Positions 18,491 to 27,969 of a stretch of 64,000 bases of DNA are shown here, piece after piece (position 1 is the first letter of the stretch; every line of letters starts with the position of its first letter). The stretch is from contig NZ_JAOXLP010000004.1 in the NCBI RefSeq assembly GCF_025791835.1, positions 1-64,000 on the forward strand, in the 5' to 3' direction. Origin of the DNA: Roseomonas xinghualingensis. Its GTDB lineage: Bacteria > Pseudomonadota > Alphaproteobacteria > Acetobacterales > Acetobacteraceae. The notes under the pieces were generated by a model, which did not search any database, was not told the origin of the DNA, and saw only the letters and a list, made by a program, of their open reading frames with translations. Made by a program: the position numbers and the translations under genes.

Positions 18491-19504
18491 ATGGCACAGC
18501 GTAACATCATAGCGATTGGCGGATCACTCGGCAGCACGGCCGTACTCAGGCGGCTGCTCAGCGACCTGCCGGCCGACCTGCCCGCGGCCGTGTTGATCAC
18601 CACCCATATGCCGACCAACGGCACCAGCTACCTTTCCGAGGTGCTCAGCGGCTCCTCGGCACTCCCGGTCAGCCAGGCAGTGGACGGCCAGCCCATCCAG
18701 CCTGGCCACATCTATGTGGCCCCGCCGGATCGGCATCTTCTGGCGATCGATGGCATGCTGGCCCTCGGCACGGGGCCACGGGAGAACATGTCCCGGCCCG
18801 CCATCGATCCCCTCTTCCGCTCGGTCGCCTTTACCTACGGGCCGCAGGCCATCGGCGTCATACTGACGGGGCTGCTGAACGATGGCGCCTCCGGCCTGCA
18901 TGCCATCAAGGGTCGAGGGGGCGTGAGCGTGGTGCAACACCCGCTGGATGCCGAGGCCCCGGACATGCCCCGCGCGGCGCTGGAGACGCTGGACGTGGAC
19001 CATGTGGCCACCGCGGATAACTTGGCGGGGCTGCTCACCAGCCTGGTGGGCACCCTGGCCGGCCCAGCGGCGCCCCCTTCGGCCGACCTGGAACTGGAAG
19101 TCGCTATCGCCGCGGGCCAGTGGAGCGGGTCCGATCAGATGCGGCAATTGGCCACGCCCTCGGCCCTGACCTGCCCGCATTGCCATGGCGTGCTGTCCGA
19201 GATGAAGGGAAGCGGCCCGTTGCGCTTCCGCTGCCAGATCGGCCACGCCTTCACGGCCGAAGCAGTGATTTCCGCCCAGGAAGCTGGCGTGACCGAGGCC
19301 ATCCGGATCGCCATGCGCATGATGGAGGAACGCACCGAGCTGGTCGCGCGCATGGCCCAGGAGGCCCGCGAGCAGGGCCGCACAGCCGTCGCCGAGCTTT
19401 ACGAGGCCCGGTCAGCAGAATACAGCCGCTATGCTGCCACGCTGCGGCGTGCGGCGACGCTGGAGTTACGCACGGCCCGCCAGACGACCCCGCAGCAGGT
19501 CTAG
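18491..19504 (+). CDS. CheB-type protein-glutamate methylesterase with zinc ribbon
   Basis: A 337-residue CheB without a receiver domain. The catalytic triad is intact: Ser12 (IGGSLGS), His39 (TTHMP) and Asp131 (LTGLLNDGASG). A C-terminal extension carries CPHC and RCQIGHAF, which can bind zinc, followed by an alpha-helical tail. Such stand-alone CheB proteins demethylate or deamidate partners outside classic chemotaxis, and no cheA, cheW or mcp gene is in the window. The frame is open upstream to 18104 through a Crp remnant, but the ATG at 18491 begins the CheB fold. It is followed 92 bases later by a CheB-CheR-kinase hybrid, its probable partner. Confidence 0.9.
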   Translation: MAQRNIIAIGGSLGSTAVLRRLLSDLPADLPAAVLITTHMPTNGTSYLSEVLSGSSALPVSQAVDGQPIQPGHIYVAPPDRHLLAIDGMLALGTGPRENMSRPAIDPLFRSVAFTYGPQAIGVILTGLLNDGASGLHAIKGRGGVSVVQHPLDAEAPDMPRAALETLDVDHVATADNLAGLLTSLVGTLAGPAAPPSADLELEVAIAAGQWSGSDQMRQLATPSALTCPHCHGVLSEMKGSGPLRFRCQIGHAFTAEAVISAQEAGVTEAIRIAMRMMEERTELVARMAQEAREQGRTAVAELYEARSAEYSRYAATLRRAATLELRTARQTTPQQV

Positions 19505-19596
19505 AAGTTCATTTGATGCTACGGTGGGCTTGTGGCCGGGATAGTCGTCACCGCGTTATAGGAGCGACACGCTTGCGCCAGCAGACTGAAGAGGCA

Positions 19597-22500
19597 ATGG
19601 GAGTGGTCCCGGGCGAGCCGATGGTGGTGGTGGGCCTGGGCGCCTCAGCGTTGGCCTTCCGCTCGCTGGAGAGACTGTTCACCCTGCTGCCGCGGGAAAC
19701 CGGCGCCGCCTTCGTCATTGTATCCGAGTCCGAGAACCCTATCGATATCAACTCGCTGGTGGAGGTGCTTGGCCGGAACGGCAGCATCTCGGTCCGCATC
19801 GTCGAGGATGGGGACGAGCTGGTCCCAAACCGGATCTATGTCGCGCCCATCGGTACCAGAACCACCTTGGAGGAAGGGCGGCTCCGCCTCTCCTCTGCCG
19901 ATGAGAAGCCGGGCCATCGCGGCACGATCGATAACTTCCTGATCTCCCTGGCCGAGCAGCAGCGGGAAGCGGCTGTGGGCATCATCCTTGCCGCGGTGAA
20001 GCACGCAGGCAGCCTCGGTGTCGCCCGGCTGAAGGAATGCGGCGGACTGGCGCTGGCGGAGGCGGAGCCAGACCATCCCGAACCGGACCCGGTAGATATC
20101 GACGGGGCGGCGGGCATGGCGGATATCCGCGTGCCGCTGGAAAAGATCCCCGCCCGCCTCATGAAGCTCGTCGTCCATCTGCGCGAGACGGTGGAAAGCC
20201 AGGAGACGAAGGTAATACTGGCCGGGGGGGAGAGCCGGCTCCCGGCCATCGCCACCATCCTGCGCAACCGCACCGGCCACGACTTCAACGGCTATAAGGC
20301 CAACACCTTCCTCCGCCGTATCCAGCGCCGCATGCATGTGGTGCAGATCGACAATGTCGATGCCTACACAGAACGTCTTCGCAACAACCCGGACGAGGTG
20401 CAGGACCTTTTCCAGGACCTGCTGATCGGCGTCACCCAGTTCTTCAGAGACCCGGCCGAGTTCGAGGTGCTGGAACGGCAGGTGATCCCCGAGATCCTGA
20501 AGGATCGCCGGCCCGAGGAACCGCTGCGGGTCTGGGTGCTCGGTTGCTCCACGGGAGAGGAAGCCTATTCCCTGGCCATGCTCATCAGGGAGGCGACCTC
20601 CGCCATGGACTCGCCCCCGCATGTGCAGATCTTCGCAACCGACATCGATGCCCGCGCCCTGGCCGTGGCCCGCACCGGCCGCTACCAGGACACGATCGTG
20701 AAGGATGTACCGCCCGAACGCCTGGCGCGCTGGTTCATCAAGGAGGGAGGCACCTACTGCATCCACAAGGACCTGCGGGAAATGTGCGTCTTCTCGCAGC
20801 ACAACGTCATCAAGGACGCACCCTTCTCCCGCGTGGACCTGATCTCCTGCCGGAATCTGCTGATCTATCTCAACGCGGATCTGCAGGAGCGCGTCATCCC
20901 GCTCTTCCACTTCGCCCTGCGGCCAGGCGGCTATCTCTTTCTGGGCCCTTCGGAGAATGTCAGCCGCCATCCGAAGCTGTTCCAGCCGCTCGACCGCAAG
21001 CATCGCATCTTTCAGCGCCAGGAGACCCCCTCCCGCATCCTGCCGGAATTCCCCCTCACCGCCCGCTCCGAGCTGCGGCGCGTCAGCGGTGAGCCAACCG
21101 CGCCGCCGCGCTATGGGGCGGGCACCATGCTCAGCAAGCGGGCGGAACGTGTGGTGGAGCGCTATGCCCCGGCCTATGTCGTTACCGACGACGAGTATCA
21201 GGTGCTGAACTTCTCCGGGCGCACCGGCCCCTTCCTGGATCCGTCCAGCGGGGTGGCGAATCTCAACCTGCTCAACCTGGTGCATCGCGACCTGCGGCTG
21301 GACCTGCGCGCGGCGCTTCATCGGGCGGCGTCGGACCGCAAGACCGCGCGCGTGGCGCCGCTGCGCATGGGCACCGATGGAGAGGCGCGCAAGGTCGGGC
21401 TGACGGTGGAGCCGCTGGCTGATTCCGAGCAGGAAACAACCAGCTTCGTTGTCCTGTTCCAGGACTATGGCGCTGATCCGGGCCATGGCGGCGAGGACCG
21501 TCCCCTCGATCCATCCGTGCTGCGCGACGAGCATGTGAACCGGTTGGAAAACGAGCTGAGGGTCGTCAAGGACCGCCTGCAGGCAACGATCGAGGAGCTG
21601 GAGAGCACCAATGAGGAGCTGAAATCCTCCAACGAGGAATACCAATCGATCAACGAGGAACTGCAATCCGCCAATGAGGAGCTGGAAACCTCCAAGGAGG
21701 AGCTGGAAACCTCCAAGGAGGAGCTGCAATCCGTCAATGAAGAACTGCAGACGGTCAATGGCGAGCTGGCGCACCGCGTGGGCGAGCTGGCGCGCACCAA
21801 CAGCGACCTGAAGAACCTCCTCGAATCCACGCAGATCGCGACGCTCTTTCTCGACAATGAGCTGCGTGTGAAGAGCTTCACCCCGAGCATGTCCGAGGTG
21901 TTCCACCTCATCGAGAGCGATCTGGGCCGGCCGATCGCCCATATTGCCTCCCGCGTACCGTATCCCGATCTGGAGGAGGATGTGCGGCGCGTGCTGCGCA
22001 CCCTATCCACCATCGAGCGGGAGATCGGCGCGCCGGGGCACAACCGCTATCTGGTTCGCGTGCTGCCCTATCGCAGCGTGGACAATTTCATCGCCGGCAC
22101 CGTGCTCACCTTCCTGGACATCACCGCGACCACGGTGGCCCAGGCAGCCCGGCAGACGGCGGAGGAACGCACGCGGCTCGCCACCACCGCCGCCCGGATC
22201 ACCATTTGGGAGATGGATCTGGCCAGCGGCCAGTTCACTCATTCAGACGGCTTCGAGACGGCCTTCAGCTTTCCCCCGCCGCAGACGCTTGAGGCTCTGA
22301 TCGCCACCACCCATCCGGAGGACCGGGAGCGGCTGGCGACTACCTTTGAAGCCACGCGCAGCAAGCAGGCCTCGTTGGACCTGGAAGTGCGCATGATGGG
22401 CTCGCGGGGGGAGATCTGGGTGCGCCTGAGCGGGACGCGCACCGATGGCAGGCTACTGGGCGTGCTGCAGGACGTGGATGCGCGGCGCCGCGCGGAGGGG

Positions 22501-23172
22501 CATCAATTGCTTCTGCTGGCGGAGCTGCAGCACCGGGTGAAGAACATCCTGGCGGTGGTGCGCAACATTGCAGCCCGTTCGCTCAACAATTCCCAGACGC
22601 TGGAGGAATTCAGCGACAGCTTCTCCGGGCGGCTTGATGCCCTGGCCCGCACGCAGGGCCTGCTCGCCAATCGTGGCGCCGTTGGCCTGCGCCTGGACGA
22701 ACTGCTGCGCAACGAGCTGGCCGTCAGCACCAGCCAGGATGGCGAGCAGGCGGTGATCGCCGGCCCTCCCATTCTTCTGAAGGACAAAGCGGCAGAGGCC
22801 TTGTCCCTCGCGATCCACGAGTTGAGGACCAATGCCGTGAAATACGGCGCGTTCTCCCAGCCCGGCGGCCGGCTGAGCGTGCGCTGGCGCATCATGAACA
22901 CGAGCAGCGGGGGGCGCCTCACCTTCGTATGGCGGGAACGTGGGGTGGCGCTGCCGGAGGGCGAGCCGCCCCGCACCGGCTTCGGCCGCCGGCTGATCGA
23001 GAGCGGCCTGCCCTATGACCTGGGCGCGAGCACCGCGCTGGAATTCACCCAGGATGGCGTGATCTGCACGGTGGAACTGCCTCTCGGGCGCCATGTGATC
23101 GCGTTGGATGAAGTTGCGCTGAATGAAGCTGACATGCCCGAACCCGCCACTTCGGTGACGGAAGTGCCCTGA
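19597..23172 (+). CDS. CheB-CheR-PAS-HWE hybrid histidine kinase
   Basis: About 1191 residues. The order is a CheB-like domain (1-190), CheR methyltransferase (about 210-480, SAM site WVLGCSTGEEAYS), a long heptad coiled coil rich in NEEL (664-731), two PAS-like domains, and an HWE kinase (LQHRVKNIL with the phospho-His near 977, HELRTNAVKYG, FVWRERG). The CheB part keeps a Ser in GLGASALAF but has lost the His (VSESEN) and the Asp (AAVKHAGSLG), so it is probably inactive; the CheB encoded just upstream may supply the activity. I chose 19597 because of GAAGAGG before it and because earlier starts run into the previous gene. The stop overlaps the response regulator start by one base. Confidence 0.9.
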   Translation: MGVVPGEPMVVVGLGASALAFRSLERLFTLLPRETGAAFVIVSESENPIDINSLVEVLGRNGSISVRIVEDGDELVPNRIYVAPIGTRTTLEEGRLRLSSADEKPGHRGTIDNFLISLAEQQREAAVGIILAAVKHAGSLGVARLKECGGLALAEAEPDHPEPDPVDIDGAAGMADIRVPLEKIPARLMKLVVHLRETVESQETKVILAGGESRLPAIATILRNRTGHDFNGYKANTFLRRIQRRMHVVQIDNVDAYTERLRNNPDEVQDLFQDLLIGVTQFFRDPAEFEVLERQVIPEILKDRRPEEPLRVWVLGCSTGEEAYSLAMLIREATSAMDSPPHVQIFATDIDARALAVARTGRYQDTIVKDVPPERLARWFIKEGGTYCIHKDLREMCVFSQHNVIKDAPFSRVDLISCRNLLIYLNADLQERVIPLFHFALRPGGYLFLGPSENVSRHPKLFQPLDRKHRIFQRQETPSRILPEFPLTARSELRRVSGEPTAPPRYGAGTMLSKRAERVVERYAPAYVVTDDEYQVLNFSGRTGPFLDPSSGVANLNLLNLVHRDLRLDLRAALHRAASDRKTARVAPLRMGTDGEARKVGLTVEPLADSEQETTSFVVLFQDYGADPGHGGEDRPLDPSVLRDEHVNRLENELRVVKDRLQATIEELESTNEELKSSNEEYQSINEELQSANEELETSKEELETSKEELQSVNEELQTVNGELAHRVGELARTNSDLKNLLESTQIATLFLDNELRVKSFTPSMSEVFHLIESDLGRPIAHIASRVPYPDLEEDVRRVLRTLSTIEREIGAPGHNRYLVRVLPYRSVDNFIAGTVLTFLDITATTVAQAARQTAEERTRLATTAARITIWEMDLASGQFTHSDGFETAFSFPPPQTLEALIATTHPEDRERLATTFEATRSKQASLDLEVRMMGSRGEIWVRLSGTRTDGRLLGVLQDVDARRRAEGHQLLLLAELQHRVKNILAVVRNIAARSLNNSQTLEEFSDSFSGRLDALARTQGLLANRGAVGLRLDELLRNELAVSTSQDGEQAVIAGPPILLKDKAAEALSLAIHELRTNAVKYGAFSQPGGRLSVRWRIMNTSSGGRLTFVWRERGVALPEGEPPRTGFGRRLIESGLPYDLGASTALEFTQDGVICTVELPLGRHVIALDEVALNEADMPEPATSVTEVP
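21676..21717 (+). repeat. Perfect 21-base tandem duplication in coiled coil
   Basis: Two identical 21-base units (21676-21696 and 21697-21717) each encode EELETSK, exactly one heptad, within the coiled coil that links CheR to the PAS domains of the hybrid kinase. Adjacent units are similar but diverged. An exact copy implies a recent duplication or slippage that lengthens the signalling helix by one heptad without changing its register. Confidence 0.85.
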
Positions 23173-23552
23173 TGTCCGCCAGCCATCACTCCTCTCCTCT
23201 GGCCGGTTGCTCCGTCCTCATTGTCGAGGACCAGTATCTGATCGCCGAGGAGATGTGCGAGTTGGTGGAGCGGCTGGGCGGAACGGTGATCGGGCCCGTT
23301 CCCAGGGTTTCCGAGGCACTTGAGGCGCTGGAGGAAGCGAAGCCGGATCTGGCCTTGCTGGATGTGGATCTGGGGAGCGAGAAGGTCTATGTCGCCGCTG
23401 AGGCTCTGCGCGCAGCTGGCACCCCCTTCCTGTTCACCACCGGCTACGACCGGGGGGCGATCGACTCCCGCTTCAGCGACGTTCTGCGTTTGGAAAAGCC
23501 GGTGTCGCTCACTGCGCTGGTTGCGGCACTTGGGCAGCTGAATTCAATTTGA
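23172..23552 (+). CDS. Single-domain response regulator
   Basis: A 126-residue CheY-like receiver domain. VLIVEDQYLIAEEM holds the acidic pocket, the phosphoacceptor Asp is in LALLDVDLG (about residue 61), and the Thr/Lys switch residues are in FTTGYDRG and RLEKPVS. There is no output domain. Its ATG shares one base with the stop of the HWE kinase gene, so the two are co-translated and the kinase is very likely its phosphodonor. Similar single-domain regulators act as phosphate relays or sinks for HWE kinases. Confidence 0.92.
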   Translation: MSASHHSSPLAGCSVLIVEDQYLIAEEMCELVERLGGTVIGPVPRVSEALEALEEAKPDLALLDVDLGSEKVYVAAEALRAAGTPFLFTTGYDRGAIDSRFSDVLRLEKPVSLTALVAALGQLNSI

Positions 23553-23603
23553 GTTCGTCTGGCTCCAACTCAATCCAAGCCTCACAGCCGCGCTCAATGC
23601 ATC

Positions 23604-24746
23604 CTATCCCTGGCGAGGAGCGGATTCCTCCATGCTCCAGAACATCGCCCCGCACGCAATCGCGCCAAACAGCGTCAGCGCGATCCAGGGACCGGCTCTG
23701 TCGAGTACAGCGCCAAAGAGCGGCGCGCCAACCGTCTGGCCAACAGCAATCGCCAGAAACGGGATGGCAAGTCCCAGGTCAGGGCGGTCAGGAAGAAGCG
23801 CGGTACCCCGGATCAGCAGGACGCCGCTTGAAATGATATAGGCGGTCCCGAACAGGGCCATCGCCGCGAAAGCGAGCAGTGGGGCCACTGTGGCGGCTGC
23901 GAACATCCCATAGCAAAGAGCTATGCCAAGAAGCACCACACGGTGAAGCACGCCAATCCCGAAGCGAGCGACGAGAATGCCGGTCGAAGAGCCCGCAAGC
24001 CCCCCGAGACCGAGCGTGATCCAGGCGATGGCGATATGCGCTGCCGAGAAGCTGAACTCGTTGCGGAGCATGTCGGCACCGAAGGTCCAGATCGCGGTGC
24101 TTGATACGCCCATCAGAAAGGCTGCCGCGCACAGGCCGGCGAGGCCCGGCCTCGCCAGTTGCTGCGACGGAAAGCCATTGGCCTCCCGCTCTGGCGAGCC
24201 TTTCGGCAACGCGAACCACAGCCACGCCGTCACCGCCGCGCCAATCAGGGCAAACAGCGCGTAAAGCTCGCGCCAGGCCGCCGCAAAGCTCATCGCGCCA
24301 AGGCCCGAGAGTATGATCCCTGCCGCCGTTCCGGCATTGATCATTCCGTTCGCTCTCGGGCGTGCGGGTGCGTCAAATACCTGCGAGACAGCCGATGCAA
24401 GCGGTGGTGAGGCGAAGCCCGTGCTGAGGCCGGCAAGCGCAATGGCAGCCCCTAGCACTGGTACGGAGGGTGCAAGGGCGACGAGCCCCACGCCGGCTGT
24501 CGCGGCAAGGCCCGCGAGCATGGCCATGGCTCGCTCCCCGAACTTCACGCCCGCCATGGAGGCGAAGACGATGCCGACGCAATAGGCCGCGAAGGCACTG
24601 CCACCAATCCACCCGGCCGCCGGCGCGCCGAGCGAAAGATCCTCACGGATCTGCGGCAGAAGAAGGCCATAGGCGAAGCGGGCCAGCCCATAGGACAAGG
24701 CCGTCAGCGCGAAGGCGGCGGCGATGAGATGGCGGCCACCTTTCAA
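23604..24746 (-). CDS. MFS transporter, YbfB-like
   Basis: A 380-residue major facilitator with about twelve membrane segments. ALSYGLARFAYGLLLPQIRE in the first helix and loop is typical of the YbfB/YjiJ group of small MFS proteins. It follows the TetR gene with a 4-base overlap and is surely controlled by it; such pairs usually export a toxic compound that also inactivates the repressor. The substrate is unknown. It converges with the response regulator gene, leaving 51 bases between the stops. Confidence 0.9.
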   Translation of the reverse strand: MKGGRHLIAAAFALTALSYGLARFAYGLLLPQIREDLSLGAPAAGWIGGSAFAAYCVGIVFASMAGVKFGERAMAMLAGLAATAGVGLVALAPSVPVLGAAIALAGLSTGFASPPLASAVSQVFDAPARPRANGMINAGTAAGIILSGLGAMSFAAAWRELYALFALIGAAVTAWLWFALPKGSPEREANGFPSQQLARPGLAGLCAAAFLMGVSSTAIWTFGADMLRNEFSFSAAHIAIAWITLGLGGLAGSSTGILVARFGIGVLHRVVLLGIALCYGMFAAATVAPLLAFAAMALFGTAYIISSGVLLIRGTALLPDRPDLGLAIPFLAIAVGQTVGAPLFGAVLDRAGPWIALTLFGAIACGAMFWSMEESAPRQG

Positions 24747-25291
24747 GATGCGCTTCCCTGCGCTGCGTGGAGAAGCGAAGCAGCAGCCGCCTTTGCCTCA
24801 TCGACGACCGAAAGATCGGAGACACTTGCCGCCGCCGTGGCTCCCTCGAAAAGAATCCATATTTGCGTCGCGAGCCTGTGGTCGCTGCGTCCAAGCGTGG
24901 CTTCCACACGGGCGGCGATCATGCGGCGGAACTCGTCCTTCTGCCGGCGGACGAGAGCGACGATCTCTTCATTCGCTTCCGAATACTCGGCCCGGGCGCG
25001 CAGGAGCATGCATCCCCGCGCGCCATGCTCCTCCAGCCAGTGCCGGAGCGTGTCGAACAGGGCGGCCACGGCATCGGCGCTTCCCGTAGCAACCTCGAGA
25101 CGCTCCCGGAAGCGACGATGCCGCTCCTCGAGAACGGCAAGGACCAGCGCATCCTTGGAGCCGAAATGCTTGTACAGCGTACGGGTGGAAGCGCCCGAGG
25201 GCGCCAGCACCTTGTCAACGCCGACGCCCCGGAATCCATCGATCTCAAAAGCGCCGGCAGCGCCCGCGACAATATCCGCTCGCTTGTTCAT
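24743..25291 (-). CDS. TetR family transcriptional regulator
   Basis: A 182-residue repressor. The N-terminal helix-turn-helix covers about residues 5-50 (GFRGVGVDKVLAPSGASTRT, LYKHFGSKDAL) and a helical ligand-binding domain follows. It leads a two-gene operon with the MFS carrier. A palindrome (TGTAAA-N8-TTTACA) lies 9-28 bases upstream of its start, where it would block transcription, so self-repression is very likely. The inducer is probably a substrate of the carrier. Confidence 0.92.
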   Translation of the reverse strand: MNKRADIVAGAAGAFEIDGFRGVGVDKVLAPSGASTRTLYKHFGSKDALVLAVLEERHRRFRERLEVATGSADAVAALFDTLRHWLEEHGARGCMLLRARAEYSEANEEIVALVRRQKDEFRRMIAARVEATLGRSDHRLATQIWILFEGATAAASVSDLSVVDEAKAAAASLLHAAQGSAS

Positions 25292-25299
25292 GCGGGCAT

Positions 25300-25319
25300 T
25301 GTAAAGTGATCGTTTTACA
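25300..25319. promoter_or_regulatory. Probable TetR operator
   Basis: TGTAAA and TTTACA form an inverted repeat around an 8-base centre containing GATC, the pattern seen in many TetR/AcrR operators. It starts 9 bases upstream of the tetR start codon, overlapping the expected promoter and leader of the tetR-MFS operon. Confidence 0.65.
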
Positions 25320-25410
25320 TATCAAGATGCCATTGCCGGCCTTCCCTCCCAACCATCCAGTAAGCCAGGACCAGGAAGGTTTCGTTCCCTTCCAGAAAAG
25401 CCGGGATGCA

Positions 25411-25533
25411 TCAGCCGCGCTTCTCCAGAAGACCACCGTCCACTGGCAGGATCACGCCTGTGATGTAGCCGGCCTCGTCGGAAGCCAGGGACACGGCGTC
25501 ACTGGCCACATCCCACGCAGTGCCCATGCGCCC
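25411..25533 (-). pseudogene. C-terminal remnant of an SDR dehydrogenase
   Basis: Forty codons and a stop read [20 protein letters not shown] then [14 protein letters not shown]. This is the conserved end of a classical SDR (usually [26 protein letters not shown] and VDGG). Nothing of the cofactor loop or the catalytic YxxxK is upstream, and the reading appears shifted by one missing base just before GRMG. It is a decayed 3-prime end left between the tetR operator and the Bug receptor gene. Confidence 0.75.
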
Positions 25534-25564
25534 ATCGCACCAGCACTGCGCGCGGCGCTCGATC

Positions 25565-26569
25565 TTATTCGACCGTCACACCACCCGTGCGGATGACGGA
25601 TGCCCAGCGCGTGACTTCTGAATTGAGGAATTCACCCGTCTCCTCTGGGCCACGTCCTTCCGCCAGAAGACCCATCTCTCTAAGCTTCGCCACCATGGCC
25701 GGCTCGCGGATGATCTTGCTTACCTCCGACGAGACCCGGTCCATGATTGGCTTCGGAGTTCCCGCAGGCGCCAACAGCATGGACCAGGTGCTGGCGGTAA
25801 AATCCGCGACTCCCTGCTCCGCGAAAGTCGGGATGCTGGGCGCGAAGGACACCCGCTCCGCACTCGCGACGCCAAGCGCACGGATATTGCCCGCTTCGAA
25901 TTGCGCTCCCATTGCGGAGTTAACGTCGAACATCGCGCCGATATTGCCGGCCATCAGATCCTGAAGGGCGGGCTGCGTGCCTCGATAAGGAACGTGCATC
26001 ATCTTGAGCCCCGTGCGGATCTGGAGCAACTCCATCGCGAGATGTGCGGTCGAGCCAATGCCACTCGATCCATAGCTGATCGCGCCCTCCCGCGCCCTGG
26101 CGTAATCGATGAACTCCCGCAGCGTTGCCGGCATGCGCTTGCCGCTCGCCAGGACCAATGGTGATGTCGCGACAAGCGAGACCGGCGCGAAGCTGCTCAC
26201 CGGATCGAAGGGCAGCTTGCCCGCCTGCAGAGTCGCATTTGCGGCATGGGCTGGCAGCACCATGAGGAAGGTGTAGCCGTCCGGCGCACTGGAGGCCACG
26301 AGGCCGGCACCGAGGATGCTGTTTGCGCCTGGCCGGTTCTCCACCACCACCGGCTGCCCCAGCACCTTCGAAAGCGACTCCGCCACCAGCCGGGCGGAAA
26401 GGTCAGTGAAGCCTCCAGGCGTATAGGGAACGACGATCTTGACGGGCCTCGTCGGGTAATTCGAGGTCTGGGCCTCGCTTCTCTTGATGGCCGGGCTAAT
26501 CGCCGCGGCGCCCAATGCCAGGGCCGCACGGCGCGCCAAAACCGGTCCAGCAGATGCGAAGATCTTCAT
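25565..26569 (-). CDS. Bug family (TctC-like) solute-binding protein
   Basis: A 334-residue periplasmic receptor of the tripartite tricarboxylate transporter family. The signal sequence ([17 protein letters not shown]) is Tat-like. The mature part has [33 protein letters not shown] and [20 protein letters not shown], the canonical ligand-binding loops of Bug proteins. No TctA or TctB membrane genes are nearby, so it is an orphan receptor that must share a transporter or act as a sensor. The ligand is most likely a carboxylate. It stands alone, between an SDR remnant and a 233-base gap. Confidence 0.93.
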   Translation of the reverse strand: MKIFASAGPVLARRAALALGAAAISPAIKRSEAQTSNYPTRPVKIVVPYTPGGFTDLSARLVAESLSKVLGQPVVVENRPGANSILGAGLVASSAPDGYTFLMVLPAHAANATLQAGKLPFDPVSSFAPVSLVATSPLVLASGKRMPATLREFIDYARAREGAISYGSSGIGSTAHLAMELLQIRTGLKMMHVPYRGTQPALQDLMAGNIGAMFDVNSAMGAQFEAGNIRALGVASAERVSFAPSIPTFAEQGVADFTASTWSMLLAPAGTPKPIMDRVSSEVSKIIREPAMVAKLREMGLLAEGRGPEETGEFLNSEVTRWASVIRTGGVTVE

Positions 26570-26802
26570 CAGATGTCTCTCCCAGATTCTTCTGCCGGCG
26601 CTCCGTCATTCACCTGAGATCGACGGAGCTGTGCCGGCAGTTCTTGTCGCTCTACCCTACAGGAGCCCTCCCTTTGCCGTCGAACGCTTTGACCAGCGGC
26701 GAGCAGATACGTGCGGCTGGCGAAAGTTCCCGGCCATGGCCGTTGTCACAGGCGCCACCCATGGATCCTGTGGAGGACCACATGCCGGATGAACCACTGA
26801 GA

Positions 26803-27969
26803 TCAGTATGACTTCGGTAGCCCCAGCACCTTCTCTGCGATGAAGCAGAGGATGAGTTGCGGGCTGACAGGTGCAATGCGGGGGATCATCACCTCCCGCA
26901 TGTAGCGCTCCACATGGTACTCCTTCGCGTAGCCGAAGCCGCCATGGGTCATCACCGCCTGCTGGCAGGCGGCGAAGCCGGCCTCGGCGGCAAGGTACTT
27001 CGCCATATTTGCCTCGGCACCGCAGGACAGGCCCTTGTCGTAGCGCCAAGCCGCCTGCATCACGCTCAACCGGGCGGAATCCAGCCGCATCCAGCACTCC
27101 GCCAGCGGGTGCTGGATCGCCTGATTTTGTCCAATGGGGCGGCCAAACACGATGCGCTCCTTCGCGTAGCTCGCGGCGCGCTCAATGGCGATGAATCCCA
27201 GGCCCAGCGCCTCGGCGGCGATCAGAATACGCTCGGGGTTCAAGCCGTGCAGGATGTACTCGAAACCGCGCCCCTCCTCGCCGATGCGGTCTTCCTCGGG
27301 CACCTCCAGATTGTCGAAGAAAACCTGGTTCGAATCCACGGCCTTGCGTCCCATCTTGTCGATCGGGCGCACTTCAATCCGGCTGCGGTCAAGATCGGTG
27401 TAGAACAGGGACAGGCCCTCAGTGGGCTTGCGAACTTCCTCCAGCGGAGTGGTGCGGGCCAGGATCAGGATTTTTTCCGCAACGCCTGCGGTCGATATCC
27501 ATACCTTCTGCCCGTTCACAACATACTTGCTGCCGCACCGCTCCGCGCGCGTGCGCAGCCGCGTGGTGTCCAGGCCGGTGTTCGGCTCCGTCACCGCGAA
27601 GCAGGCGCGCTCCTTGCCGGCGATCAGCGGTGGCAGCATGCGGCGCCGCTGATCGTCCGTGCCGAACACCACCACGGGCTGCAGCCCGAAAATGTTCATG
27701 TGCACGGCGGAGGCGCCGCTCATCCCCGCGCCGGACTGGGAAATGGCCTGCATCATGATCGCCGCCTCGGAGATGCCGAGACCCGCGCCGCCGTACTCCT
27801 CCGGCATGCAGATGCCCAGCCAGCCATCGGCGGCCAGCGCCTGATGCAGTTCCACCGGGAAGTCGCCCGTATGGTCGCGCTCCAGCCAGTAATCGTCCCC
27901 GAAGCGGGCACAGATGCGGGAGACGGCTTCGCGAACCGCCTCCTGCTCTTCGGTCAGCGCGAAATCCAT
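26803..27969 (-). CDS. Acyl-CoA dehydrogenase
   Basis: A 388-residue FAD-dependent acyl-CoA dehydrogenase of the middle/short-chain type, MDFALTEEQEAVREAVSRIC at the N-terminus. CFAVTEPNTGLDTTRL and VNGQKVWISTAG form the flavin and substrate site. The base Glu position is replaced by the local context THGGFGYAKEYHVERYMRE, a form seen in many uncharacterised members. The start at 27969 has a strong GAGGAGG ribosome binding site and lies inside the end of the CoA-transferase gene (16-base overlap). It is the last gene of the LysR-controlled operon and probably oxidises the CoA thioester made by the transferase. Confidence 0.93.
   Translation of the reverse strand: MDFALTEEQEAVREAVSRICARFGDDYWLERDHTGDFPVELHQALAADGWLGICMPEEYGGAGLGISEAAIMMQAISQSGAGMSGASAVHMNIFGLQPVVVFGTDDQRRRMLPPLIAGKERACFAVTEPNTGLDTTRLRTRAERCGSKYVVNGQKVWISTAGVAEKILILARTTPLEEVRKPTEGLSLFYTDLDRSRIEVRPIDKMGRKAVDSNQVFFDNLEVPEEDRIGEEGRGFEYILHGLNPERILIAAEALGLGFIAIERAASYAKERIVFGRPIGQNQAIQHPLAECWMRLDSARLSVMQAAWRYDKGLSCGAEANMAKYLAAEAGFAACQQAVMTHGGFGYAKEYHVERYMREVMIPRIAPVSPQLILCFIAEKVLGLPKSY

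Noticed and set aside
19645..21942. A 765-codon open frame on the minus strand
   Set aside because: It lies antisense to the CheB-CheR-kinase gene, is rich in His/Leu/Gly as expected of a shadow of high-GC coding sequence, and matches no domain.
23549..23573. TTGAGTT/AACTCAA inverted repeat between the response regulator and MFS genes
   Set aside because: The stem is weak, the loop is long and no T-tract follows, so I did not call a terminator.
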